NCBI RefSeq assembly: GCF_947488945.1
Contig: NZ_CANLBS010000027.1
Coordinates: 1-64,000 of the forward strand
From: an uncultured Streptomyces sp.
Lineage (GTDB): Bacteria > Actinomycetota > Actinomycetes > Streptomycetales > Streptomycetaceae
Reading direction: 5' to 3'
DNA length: 64,000 nucleotides
This document shows, one piece after another, positions 11,747-19,021 of this stretch. The position numbers were made by a program, and so were the translations under genes. The notes below the pieces were generated by a model. It was not told the origin of the DNA. It was given only the letters and a program-made list of their open reading frames with translations, and did not search any database. Every line of letters begins with the position of its first letter. The first letter of the stretch is position 1.

Positions 11747-12724
11747 TTACTGGTTCCCCTCGGGACGGGCGGTGGTGGCGAACTCGGCTCCGCCGAGCAG
11801 CAGGTAGAGCACGGCCATCCGGATGGAGACGCCGTTGGCGACCTGTTCGACGGCGGTGCACCGGTCGGAGTCGGCGACCTCGGCGGTGATCTCCATGCCG
11901 CGGTTCATCGGGCCGGGGTGCATGACGACGGAGTGGCCGGGCATCTTGGCCATCCGCTCGCCGTTCAGTCCGTAGCGGCGGGAGTACTCGCGCTCGGTCG
12001 GGAAGTACGCGGCGTTCATGCGCTCGCGCTGCACCCTGAGCATCATGACGGCGTCGGACTTCGGCAGCACCTCGTCCAGGCCGTAGCTGACGTCGCAGGC
12101 CCACTGCTCGACGCCGACGGGCAGCAGGGTGGGCGGGGCGACCAGGGTCACGTGGGCGCCGAGCGCGGTGAGCAGGTGGACGTTGGAGCGGGCGACCCGG
12201 CTGTGCAGGATGTCGCCGACGATCGTGATCCGGCGGCCGTCGAGGTCGCGGCCGAGGCCTGCGTCCGGACCGACCAGCCTGCGGCGCATGGTGAAGGCGT
12301 CCAGCAGGGCCTGGGTGGGGTGCTCGTGGGTGCCGTCGCCGGCGTTGACCACCGCGCCGTCGATCCAGCCGGAGGTGGCCAGGCGGTACGGGGCGCCGGA
12401 GGCGTGGTGGCGGATGACGACCGCGTCGGCGCCCATGGCCTCCAGCGTGAGGGCGGTGTCCTTGAGCGATTCGCCCTTGGAGACCGAGGAGCCCTTGGCG
12501 GAGAAGTTGATGACGTCGGCGGAGAGGCGCTTGGCGGCGGCCTCGAAGGAGATGCGGGTCCGCGTCGAGTCCTCGAAGAACAGGTTGACGACGGTGCGTC
12601 CGCGCAGGGTGGGAAGCTTCTTGATCGGCCGGTCAGCGACCCGGGCCATCTCCTCGGCGGTGTCGAGGATCTGGACGGCGTCGTCGCGGGTGAGGTCGGC
12701 GGCCGAGATGAGGTGGCGCTTCAT
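11747..12724 (-). CDS. pyrB: Aspartate carbamoyltransferase catalytic subunit
   Basis: Condenses carbamoyl phosphate with aspartate, the committed step of pyrimidine synthesis. The carbamoyl-phosphate motif STRTR is at 53-57 (FFEDSTRTRISFE), with the HPTQALLD motif in the first half and the aspartate-domain segment HPGPMNRG near 270. The length of 325 is normal. There is no regulatory PyrI gene nearby; control is more likely through PyrR encoded 87 bp upstream. The gene lies between pyrR and pyrC. Confidence 0.96.
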   Translation of the reverse strand: MKRHLISAADLTRDDAVQILDTAEEMARVADRPIKKLPTLRGRTVVNLFFEDSTRTRISFEAAAKRLSADVINFSAKGSSVSKGESLKDTALTLEAMGADAVVIRHHASGAPYRLATSGWIDGAVVNAGDGTHEHPTQALLDAFTMRRRLVGPDAGLGRDLDGRRITIVGDILHSRVARSNVHLLTALGAHVTLVAPPTLLPVGVEQWACDVSYGLDEVLPKSDAVMMLRVQRERMNAAYFPTEREYSRRYGLNGERMAKMPGHSVVMHPGPMNRGMEITAEVADSDRCTAVEQVANGVSIRMAVLYLLLGGAEFATTARPEGNQ

Positions 12725-12811
12725 CTGGGTGTGCTCCGGGGGCTGGAGGTGTCGGGGCGTGCGGGGGTGCGGCAGCGGCCGTACGGCCGGGGCGGGGTCG
12801 TACGGGGCCCG

Positions 12812-13396
12812 CTACTGCCCCTCGGCCGGCGCGGACCGCCGGGTGCCGAGCAGCACGGTGTCGCGGCCGTCCTCCTCGGCGAGCTGGACCTTGACCGTCT
12901 CCCGGAGCGAGGTCGGGAGGTTCTTGCCGACGTAGTCGGCGCGGATCGGCAGCTCGCGGTGGCCGCGGTCGACGAGGACGGCGAGCTGGACGGCGCGGGG
13001 GCGGCCGATGTCGCCGAGGGCGTCCAGGGCGGCCCTGATGGTGCGCCCGGAGAAGAGCACGTCGTCGACGAGGACGACCAGCCGGCCTTCGACGCCGTCG
13101 CCGGGAATGTCGGTGCGGCCGAGGGCGCGCGGGGCGCGCAGCCGCAGGTCGTCGCGGTACATGGTGATGTCGAGCGACCCCACCGGGATCTTCCGGCCGG
13201 TGATCTCCTGGAGCTTGTCGGCCAGCCGCCGGGCGAGGTAGACCCCGCGCGTCGGGATGCCGAGCAGCACCACGTCTTCGGCGCCCTTGGCGCGTTCGAC
13301 GATCTCGTGGGCGATGCGGGTCAGTACACGGGCGACGTCGGCGGCCTCCAGAACGGGCCGAGCCGCATTGCCGGTGTCGTCTTGCTGTGAGTCCAT
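12812..13396 (-). CDS. pyrR: PyrR bifunctional pyr operon regulator / uracil phosphoribosyltransferase
   Basis: RNA-binding regulator that senses UMP/UTP and represses pyr expression; many homologues also have uracil phosphoribosyltransferase activity. The PRPP-binding motif VVLVDDVLFSGRT is at 107-119, and the basic groove segment MYRDDLRLR at 79-87 is typical. The ATG at 13396 is preferred to an upstream start because GGAGG lies 9 nt before it, giving 194 residues. It is the first gene of the operon. A candidate PyrR-binding loop overlaps its Shine-Dalgarno, which would give feedback control of the whole coupled operon. Confidence 0.95.
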   Translation of the reverse strand: MDSQQDDTGNAARPVLEAADVARVLTRIAHEIVERAKGAEDVVLLGIPTRGVYLARRLADKLQEITGRKIPVGSLDITMYRDDLRLRAPRALGRTDIPGDGVEGRLVVLVDDVLFSGRTIRAALDALGDIGRPRAVQLAVLVDRGHRELPIRADYVGKNLPTSLRETVKVQLAEEDGRDTVLLGTRRSAPAEGQ

Positions 13397-13402
13397 GGGA
13401 AA

Positions 13403-13436
13403 GGACCTCCTTCTCCGCCTCACTGGACGGACGTTA
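13403..13436 (-). promoter_or_regulatory. Candidate PyrR-binding RNA loop over the pyrR ribosome binding site
   Basis: On the minus strand the leader reads GTCCAGTGAGGCGG (13428-13415), then AGAAGGAGG, with the ATG 9 nt further on. The UCCAGnGAGGC core matches the PyrR-binding hairpin loop known from Bacillus pyr attenuators and from the Mycobacterium smegmatis pyrR leader, where PyrR blocks translation. GGAGG is part of the same element (13410-13406), so translational repression is the likely mechanism. No terminator/antiterminator pair is evident after it. The match is seen in sequence; the function is inferred. Confidence 0.7.
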
Positions 13437-13540
13437 AAGGACGTCTGATGTACGCCGTCCACGTTACCAGGGCCTGAACGGGGCCCTGCGGCCACCCCCG
13501 GGAGGAAGTGGTCCGGACCTCTCGGCTTGACGCAGCCAAG

Positions 13541-13554
13541 TAACGCTGCGTAAC
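13541..13554 (+). promoter_or_regulatory. BldD box in the bldD promoter region
   Basis: TAACGCTGCGTAAC matches the published BldD consensus TNACNC(A/T)GNGTNAN at every fixed position. It lies 63 nt upstream of bldD, which is known to repress itself. An 11-bp palindrome CTCACAGTGAG (13555-13565) directly abuts it and resembles the older AGTGA/TCACC half-site description, so two operators may be adjacent. Confidence 0.85.
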
Positions 13555-13616
13555 CTCACAGTGAGTTACCAGCAACGCGGCCGTGCCGCAGAACGTTCCA
13601 GCGTCCGGGGAGCCAT

Positions 13617-14117
13617 ATGTCCAGCGAATACGCAAAACAGCTCGGGGCCAAGCTCCGCGCCATCCGCACCCAGCAGGGCCTCTCCCTCCACGGCGTGGAG
13701 GAGAAGTCGCAGGGCCGTTGGAAGGCCGTCGTGGTCGGTTCGTACGAGCGCGGCGACCGCGCGGTGACCGTGCAGCGTCTCGCCGAGCTGGCCGACTTCT
13801 ACGGGGTCCCGGTGCAGGAGCTGCTGCCCGGCACGACGCCCGGAGGAGCCGCCGAGCCGCCGCCGAAGCTCGTGCTGGACCTGGAGCGCCTCGCGCACGT
13901 CCCGCCGGAGAAGGCCGGGCCGCTGCAGCGTTACGCCGCCACGATCCAGAGCCAGCGCGGCGACTACAACGGCAAGGTGCTGTCGATCCGCCAGGACGAC
14001 CTGCGCACGCTGGCCGTGATCTACGACCAGTCGCCGTCCGTGCTGACGGAGCAGCTGATCAGCTGGGGCGTGCTGGACGCGGACGCGCGCCGCGCGGTCT
14101 CGCACGACGAGGGCTGA
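13617..14117 (+). CDS. bldD: Developmental master repressor BldD
   Basis: Controls entry into sporulation by repressing sporulation genes during vegetative growth. It dimerises on DNA when its C-terminal domain binds tetrameric cyclic-di-GMP. The N-terminal XRE helix-turn-helix spans about 8-65 (LRAIRTQQGLSLHGVEEKS). The c-di-GMP signature RxD-X8-RxxD is complete: R114, D116, R125 and D128. At 166 residues it is almost identical to the S. coelicolor protein as I recall it. It is the only plus-strand gene between pyrR and nusB. A perfect BldD box upstream supports autoregulation. Confidence 0.98.
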   Translation: MSSEYAKQLGAKLRAIRTQQGLSLHGVEEKSQGRWKAVVVGSYERGDRAVTVQRLAELADFYGVPVQELLPGTTPGGAAEPPPKLVLDLERLAHVPPEKAGPLQRYAATIQSQRGDYNGKVLSIRQDDLRTLAVIYDQSPSVLTEQLISWGVLDADARRAVSHDEG

Positions 14118-14139
14118 GCCCCCGCAGCAGAAACGTGCC

Positions 14140-14181
14140 GCCGGGCCGGCGGGGACCCCGAGGGGTCCCCGCCGGCCCGGC
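14140..14181 (+). terminator. bldD terminator: perfect 20-bp hairpin
   Basis: Positions 14140-14159 and 14162-14181 are perfectly complementary, with only GA between them. It lies 22 nt after the bldD stop. There is no U-tract. Confidence 0.75.
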
Positions 14182-14227
14182 GTTCGTGCGTCCGGGGGCG
14201 GCTGCGCCCCGAGAGCCCGCCCGCACC

Positions 14228-14277
14228 GTGACGACGCAGGCCCGCGGTCCCGAGGGACCGCGGGCCTGCGTCGTCAC
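14228..14277 (-). terminator. nusB terminator: perfect 23-bp hairpin
   Basis: Positions 14228-14250 and 14255-14277 are perfectly complementary, and the stem closes further through C-G to a 2-nt loop. It lies 10 nt after the nusB stop on the minus strand. It faces the bldD hairpin, so each convergent gene has its own stem. Confidence 0.75.
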
Positions 14278-14287
14278 CGCGGAAGGA

Positions 14288-14722
14288 TTACTGCTCCTCC
14301 CGGCGGAGCTTCGGCTTGAGGTCCTTGAAACGGGCCAACAGCCCGTTCACGAAGGACGGCGAGTCGTCGGTGGAGAACTCCTTGGCGAGCTGGACGGCCT
14401 CGTCGATGACGACGGCGTCCGGGGTCTCGTCCATCCAGATGAGCTCGTAGGCGCCGAGCCGGATGATGTTGCGGTCGACGACCGGCATCCGGTCGATCTC
14501 CCAGTCCACGGCGTAGGTCACGATGAGGTCGTCGATCCGGGTCGCGTACTGCGCGTACCCCTCGACCAGTTCCATCGTGAACTCGCCCACCGGGGGCTGA
14601 CGGTCGTCGGTCCGCGAGTGCCGGACCCAGTCCGCGAGAACCGTCTGCACGGACTCACCGCGCTGGTCGGCCTCGAAGAGGATCTGGAAGGCGCGCTTGC
14701 GGGCCTTGTTCCGGGCAGCCAC
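14288..14722 (-). CDS. nusB: Transcription antitermination factor NusB
   Basis: All-helical factor that, with NusE (S10), binds boxA RNA and supports rRNA antitermination. The 144 residues begin MAARNKARKRAFQILFEAD, the characteristic NusB opening. They contain the conserved helix segment IDRMPVVDRNIIRLGAYEL and end in VNGLLARFKD. It begins 2 nt after the efp stop, so the two are co-transcribed, as in many actinobacteria and Bacillus. Confidence 0.96.
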   Translation of the reverse strand: MAARNKARKRAFQILFEADQRGESVQTVLADWVRHSRTDDRQPPVGEFTMELVEGYAQYATRIDDLIVTYAVDWEIDRMPVVDRNIIRLGAYELIWMDETPDAVVIDEAVQLAKEFSTDDSPSFVNGLLARFKDLKPKLRREEQ

Positions 14723-14724
14723 GG

Positions 14725-15291
14725 TTAGCTGTTCACCCGGCCGAGGTAGTCGCCGGTACGCGTGTCGACCTTGATCTTCTCGCCGGTGGTGATGAAGAGC
14801 GGGACGCCGATCTCGTAACCGGTCTCCAGCGTGGCGGGCTTGGTGCCACCGGTGGAGCGGTCGCCCTGCACGCCCGGGTCGGTGTGCTGGATGGTCAGCT
14901 CGACGGCGGCCGGCAGCTCGACGTAGAGCACCTCGCCCTCGTGCTGGGCGACGGAGGCGGTGAAGCCCTCGATCAGGAAGTTGGCGGCGTCACCGACCGA
15001 CTTGCGGTCGACCATCAGCTGGTCGTACGTGTCCATGTCCATGAAGACGAAGTACTCGCCGTCCATGTACGAGAACTGCATGTCACGGCGGTCGATGGTG
15101 GCCGTCTCGACCTTCACACCGGCGTTGAACGTCTTGTCGACGACCTTGCCGGAGAGCACGTTCTTGAGCTTGGTGCGCACGAAGGCAGGGCCCTTGCCGG
15201 GCTTGACGTGCTGGAACTCGACGACGGACCAGAGCTGGCCTCCGTCGAGCTTGAGCACCAGGCCGTTCTTGAGGTCGTTCGTGGAAGCCAC
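14725..15291 (-). CDS. efp: Translation elongation factor P
   Basis: Rescues ribosomes stalled at polyproline by entering near the E site. It has three beta-barrel domains in 188 residues. The tip loop reads PGKGP at 31-35, with K33 at the position modified in some bacteria. This palindromic PGKGPA loop is the actinobacterial form that, in Corynebacterium, works without modification. No modification enzyme gene (epmA, earP, ymfI) is visible nearby. It lies upstream of nusB and downstream of the M24-fold gene. Confidence 0.97.
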   Translation of the reverse strand: MASTNDLKNGLVLKLDGGQLWSVVEFQHVKPGKGPAFVRTKLKNVLSGKVVDKTFNAGVKVETATIDRRDMQFSYMDGEYFVFMDMDTYDQLMVDRKSVGDAANFLIEGFTASVAQHEGEVLYVELPAAVELTIQHTDPGVQGDRSTGGTKPATLETGYEIGVPLFITTGEKIKVDTRTGDYLGRVNS

Positions 15292-15342
15292 GGTTGCGGA
15301 ATCTCCTGGACTGAAAGCTGGTGGACAACCAACGAACGCGCG

Positions 15343-16449
15343 CTAGAGCGCGAGCAGCTCCTTGGTCGTAATGGTGAGTAGCTCGGGTCCGCCGTCCGCC
15401 TCGGGGCGCACGACGAGCGTGTCATCGATCCGGACACCGCCCCGGCCCGGGAGGTGGACCCCCGGTCCGACGGTGACCGGCACGCAAGCGTCCAGTTTAC
15501 CCATGGCTTCCGGTGCCAACTGCGGGTCCTCGTCGATTTCGAGTCCCACCCCGTGCCCGGTCCGTGCCGCGAGCCCCTCACCGTGCCCCGCGGAGACCAG
15601 CGGGACGCGGGCCGCGGCGTCCACGTCGCGGCAGGCCGCGCCGGGCAGCAGAGCCTCCCGCGCACCGCGCTGAGCGGCGAAAACGAGGTCGTAGAGCTCG
15701 ATCTGCCAGGCCGCGGGGGCGGTGCCGATGACGAAGGTGCGGCCGATCTCGCAGCGGTAGCCGCGGTAGTTGGCTCCCAGGGCGACGGAGAGGAAATCGC
15801 CCTCCTCCACCCGGCGATCGGTCGGCCGGTGGCGTCCCTGGCCCGCGTGCGGGCCGGCCGCCACGGACGTGGCGAAGGCGGGGCCGTCGGCCCCGTGGTC
15901 GACCAGCCGGCGCTCCAGCTCCAGCGCGAGATGGCGTTCGGTGCGGCCCACCAGGATCGATTCGAGGAGTTCACCGAGCGCCTGGTCGGCGATCTCGGCG
16001 GCGATCCGCAGGCAGCCGATCTCCTCCTCGTCCTTGACGAGACGGAGCTGTTCGACGGTGGTGCCGAGGTCGTCCAGCCGCAGGGCCGGGGCGGCGGCGC
16101 CCATCGCCCGGTGCCGGGCCACCGTCAGGTCGTGCTCCTCGACGGCGAGGCGGTCGGCTCCGGCGGCCGAGGCCAGGGAGGCGGCGGTGACCACCGGGTC
16201 CGCGCCGGACGCGGGCAGCGCGGTCACCCGCAGCGACTCGTCCGGCCCCGCGCCGGCGGGCCCCGGCGCGGGCGTGTGCGGACGGAGCAGGACGTCCTCG
16301 CGGGGACCGAGCAGCAGCACGGCGCCCGGCGGCGCCCCGCCGGCGAGATAGCGGACATTGGCGGGGCGGGAGACCAGGGCGGCCGCGGAGCCCGCGGCGG
16401 CGCACCGGTCACGGAGCAGCCCGCGGCGGACGGCGTACACCTCTGACAT
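15343..16449 (-). CDS. M24 (aminopeptidase P) family protein with degenerate metal site
   Basis: The fold is that of Xaa-Pro aminopeptidases: an N-terminal creatinase-like domain to about 130, then a pita-bread domain. The start (ATG 16449) gives 368 residues. Substrate-site histidines are kept (PHAGQGRHRPT, H201 and H207; GHGVGL, H299), but the five metal ligands are not. Where the family has Asp the sequence has A223 (SVALGA) and E234 (CEIGRTF), and where it has Glu it has G328 (VGPGVHLPG) and D342 (GVRIDD). Proline-specific aminopeptidase activity is therefore doubtful; it may be a pseudoenzyme or bind one metal. It lies just upstream of efp, a link that also occurs in Bacillus. Confidence 0.85.
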   Translation of the reverse strand: MSEVYAVRRGLLRDRCAAAGSAAALVSRPANVRYLAGGAPPGAVLLLGPREDVLLRPHTPAPGPAGAGPDESLRVTALPASGADPVVTAASLASAAGADRLAVEEHDLTVARHRAMGAAAPALRLDDLGTTVEQLRLVKDEEEIGCLRIAAEIADQALGELLESILVGRTERHLALELERRLVDHGADGPAFATSVAAGPHAGQGRHRPTDRRVEEGDFLSVALGANYRGYRCEIGRTFVIGTAPAAWQIELYDLVFAAQRGAREALLPGAACRDVDAAARVPLVSAGHGEGLAARTGHGVGLEIDEDPQLAPEAMGKLDACVPVTVGPGVHLPGRGGVRIDDTLVVRPEADGGPELLTITTKELLAL

Positions 16450-16532
16450 GCCCCGAGCGTACGAGCGAATCCGGTGGGCCGCCCGGCCTGCGCACCCGAC
16501 CGGGGGCCCCGGCGGGCCGGGCGCGGGCCCGG

Positions 16533-17360
16533 CTACCAGGAAGGCGGGCTGGCCAGGGCGCGGGCGAGCACGTCGTCGAGGACCTGGGCGGTGGTCTCGA
16601 CGTCGTAGGCGGAATTGTCGATGATCGGCAGCCCGGAGCCGTACCAGCCGGCCATCCGGCCGTGGATGCGGGCCACCTCCTCGTCCGAGAGGCGCCGGTT
16701 GCCGGAGCGGGCCGCGTTGCGCTCCAGGACGACCTCCAGGCCGGGCAGCAGGACGACGGGGAGCAGTCCGGGGCCCACATGGCGCTTCCAGCCGCCGAGG
16801 CCGACGGCCGGGCGGTCGGGGAAGACGGCGTCGTCGAGGATGCAGGAGATGCCGTTGGCGAGGAAGTTGCGGGCGGCGAAGCCGCAGGTGCGCCGCGCCA
16901 GCCGGTACTGCGCCTCGGACTGGTCGTTCCACCCGCTCTGCGGGTCGGCGAAACCGGAGCGGACCCACTCGCGGACGTCGTCGAGCGAGACGTGGGCGGT
17001 CGGCACCCGGCGGCGGGCGGCCCAGAGCCGCGCGACGGTGGTCTTGCCGGCGCCGGCCGGGCCGATGAGCAGAACGGCGAGGGTCGCGGCGCCGGTGCCC
17101 GAGGCCTGCTGGGCGGGGAGCGGGACGGGCCCGCCCGGGGGCAGCGCGAGGTGCCCGGTGGTGTCGCGCGGGACGGGCGCCGGCGCGTGCTGGGGGGCGG
17201 GGCCGCTCCAGCCCTGCGGCACGGGCGCCCCGGGTATCGGGGGCGGCGGCGGTCCGGGCGGGAGAGGGGGGCCGGGGTGCTGGTCGTGGTGCGGCCGGCC
17301 GGCGGGCCCGTGTCCGGGGCCGTGGGGCGGCGGCAGCGGGGCCCCCACTGCGTGCTGCAT
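16533..17360 (-). CDS. P-loop NTPase/kinase-like protein with proline-rich N-terminus
   Basis: Unknown function. Residues 1-90 are a low-complexity segment rich in Pro, Gly and His (for example PPLPPGPPPPPIPG). After this comes a small kinase-type P-loop domain: Walker A GPAGAGKTT at 100-108, then HVSLDDVREWVRSGF and ILDDAVFP. The C-terminal half resembles chloramphenicol-phosphotransferase-like or gluconate-kinase-like AAA_33 proteins, suggesting phosphorylation of a small substrate, but I cannot name it. It lies between aroQ and the M24-fold gene in the same direction, an order I recall from other Streptomyces. Confidence 0.8.
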   Translation of the reverse strand: MQHAVGAPLPPPHGPGHGPAGRPHHDQHPGPPLPPGPPPPPIPGAPVPQGWSGPAPQHAPAPVPRDTTGHLALPPGGPVPLPAQQASGTGAATLAVLLIGPAGAGKTTVARLWAARRRVPTAHVSLDDVREWVRSGFADPQSGWNDQSEAQYRLARRTCGFAARNFLANGISCILDDAVFPDRPAVGLGGWKRHVGPGLLPVVLLPGLEVVLERNAARSGNRRLSDEEVARIHGRMAGWYGSGLPIIDNSAYDVETTAQVLDDVLARALASPPSW

Positions 17361-17410
17361 CCGGTGCCACTTTCGTCTCGTGCGTCCGACCGGCTGGTCG
17401 GACGGATACC

Positions 17411-17454
17411 GTACCGCCCCGGTCGCTCACGGTGTGAACGGACCGGGGCGGTGC
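17411..17454 (-). terminator. aroQ terminator hairpin
   Basis: ACCGCCCCGGTC (17413-17424) pairs with GACCGGGGCGGT (17441-17452), and an inner TCAC/GTGA stem closes the loop. It is 36 nt downstream of aroQ and ends the aro operon before the P-loop gene. Confidence 0.65.
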
Positions 17455-17489
17455 CGAGTGCCCGGAAGGGGCGCGGGTGCGCGGTTGTG

Positions 17490-17930
17490 TCAGTCCGTCA
17501 GTTCCTCGGCCAGCGCGCGCAGGGCGAGCCGGTAGGAGCCGATGCCGAAGCCGGCCACGGTCCCGGTGGCGACCGGCGCGACCACCGAGGTGTGCCGGAA
17601 CTCCTCGCGGGCGTACGGGTTGGAGATGTGCACCTCGATCAGCGGGGCGGTGCGCTGGGCGGCCGCGTCGCGCATCCCGTACGAGTAGTGCGTGAACGCG
17701 CCGGGGTTGAGGACGACCGGGACCGAGCCGTCCGCCGCCTCGTGGAGCCAGCGGATCAGTTCGCCCTCGTCGTTGGTCTCCCGGACGTCGACGTCGAAGC
17801 CGAGCTCGGCGCCCGTCTTCCGGCACGTCTCGACCAGACCGGTGTACGAGGTCGAGCCGTAGACGTCGGGCTCCCGGGAGCCGAGCCGGCCCAGGTTCGG
17901 GCCGTTGAGGACGAAGACCCGGCGGCTCAC
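17490..17930 (-). CDS. aroQ: 3-dehydroquinate dehydratase, type II
   Basis: Dehydrates 3-dehydroquinate to 3-dehydroshikimate in the shikimate pathway. The 146-residue protein has the type II signature: NGPNLGRLGSREPDVYG with R19 and Y24, NPGAFTH with N75 and H81, and EVHISN with H101 followed by R108 and R112. The GTG start overlaps the aroB stop (GTGA), so it is the last coupled gene of the aro series. It differs clearly in sequence from the well-studied S. coelicolor dehydroquinase (as I recall it), so this is the operon-type copy, and a second gene elsewhere is possible. Confidence 0.94.
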   Translation of the reverse strand: MSRRVFVLNGPNLGRLGSREPDVYGSTSYTGLVETCRKTGAELGFDVDVRETNDEGELIRWLHEAADGSVPVVLNPGAFTHYSYGMRDAAAQRTAPLIEVHISNPYAREEFRHTSVVAPVATGTVAGFGIGSYRLALRALAEELTD

Positions 17931-19021
17931 GCGGACACCTCCCCGTAGGCGGCCAGCAGGATCGCCGGGTCGGGGCCCTCCAGCACGGTGGGCTTGCCGA
18001 GGCCGTCGAGGACGATGAAGCGCAGCAGGTCGCCGCGGGACTTCTTGTCGACCTTCATGTTCTCCAGCAGCTTGGGCCACTGGTCGCCGCGGTAGGTGAG
18101 CGGCAGTCCGACGGACTCCAGGACGGCACGGTGCCGGTCGGCGGTCGCGTCGTCGAGGCGCCCGGCGAGCCGGCCGAGTTCGGCGGCGAAGACCATGCCG
18201 ACGGAGACCGCGGCGCCGTGGCGCCACTTGTAGCGCTCGTTCTTCTCGATGGCGTGGGCCAGGGTGTGGCCGTAGTTGAGGATCTCCCGGCGCCCGGACT
18301 CCTTGAGGTCGCCGGAGACGACCTCGGCCTTCACACGGATGGAGCGCTCGATCAGCTCGGCGGTGTGCGGGCCTGCCGGGGTCCGGGCGGCCTGCGGGTC
18401 GGACTCGACCAGGTCGAGGATGACCGGGTCGGCGATGAAGCCGGCCTTGATGATCTCGGCCATGCCGGAGACGTAGTCGTGGACCGGCAGCGAGTCCAGC
18501 GCGGCGAGGTCGCACAGGACCCCGGCGGGCGGGTGGAAGGCTCCGACGAGGTTCTTGCCCTCGGCGGTGTTGATGCCGGTCTTCCCGCCGACGGCCGCGT
18601 CGACCATGCCGAGCACGGTGGTGGGGACGGCGATCCAGCGCACCCCGCGCAGCCAGCTCGCGGCGACGAAGCCGGCCACGTCCGTGGTCGCCCCGCCGCC
18701 GACGCCGACGATGACGTCGGTGCGGGTGAAGCCGGTCTGCCCGAGCGCCTTCCAGCAGTAGGCGGCGACCTCGACGGTCTTGGCCTCCTCGGCGTTGGGG
18801 AGCTGGATGGCGATGGCCTCGTACCCCTGGGCGGCGAGGTCCTCGCGGACCGCCTCACCGGTCTCGGCGAGCGCCTCGGGGTGCAGCACGGCGACGCGCT
18901 TGGCGCGGTCGCCGATGAGCCGGGGCAGCTCCCCGAGGAGCTGCCGGCCGACGAGCACCTCGTACGGGTCGGTGCCGGCGCTGCCGGCGACCTGGATGCG
19001 GGTGGGTCCCTGCTCGGTCAT
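17927..19021 (-). CDS. aroB: 3-dehydroquinate synthase module from the internal start
   Basis: Alternative product of the aroKB frame: the ATG at 19021 begins MTEQGPTRIQV, exactly where stand-alone Streptomyces AroB proteins begin. GGGAGAAG lies about 7 nt upstream. This would give a normal 364-residue enzyme that closes DAHP to 3-dehydroquinate using NAD and a divalent metal. The sequence alone cannot say whether the cell makes this protein, the fusion, or both. It is listed separately because most annotations would expect this gene boundary. Confidence 0.6.
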   Translation of the reverse strand: MTEQGPTRIQVAGSAGTDPYEVLVGRQLLGELPRLIGDRAKRVAVLHPEALAETGEAVREDLAAQGYEAIAIQLPNAEEAKTVEVAAYCWKALGQTGFTRTDVIVGVGGGATTDVAGFVAASWLRGVRWIAVPTTVLGMVDAAVGGKTGINTAEGKNLVGAFHPPAGVLCDLAALDSLPVHDYVSGMAEIIKAGFIADPVILDLVESDPQAARTPAGPHTAELIERSIRVKAEVVSGDLKESGRREILNYGHTLAHAIEKNERYKWRHGAAVSVGMVFAAELGRLAGRLDDATADRHRAVLESVGLPLTYRGDQWPKLLENMKVDKKSRGDLLRFIVLDGLGKPTVLEGPDPAILLAAYGEVSA

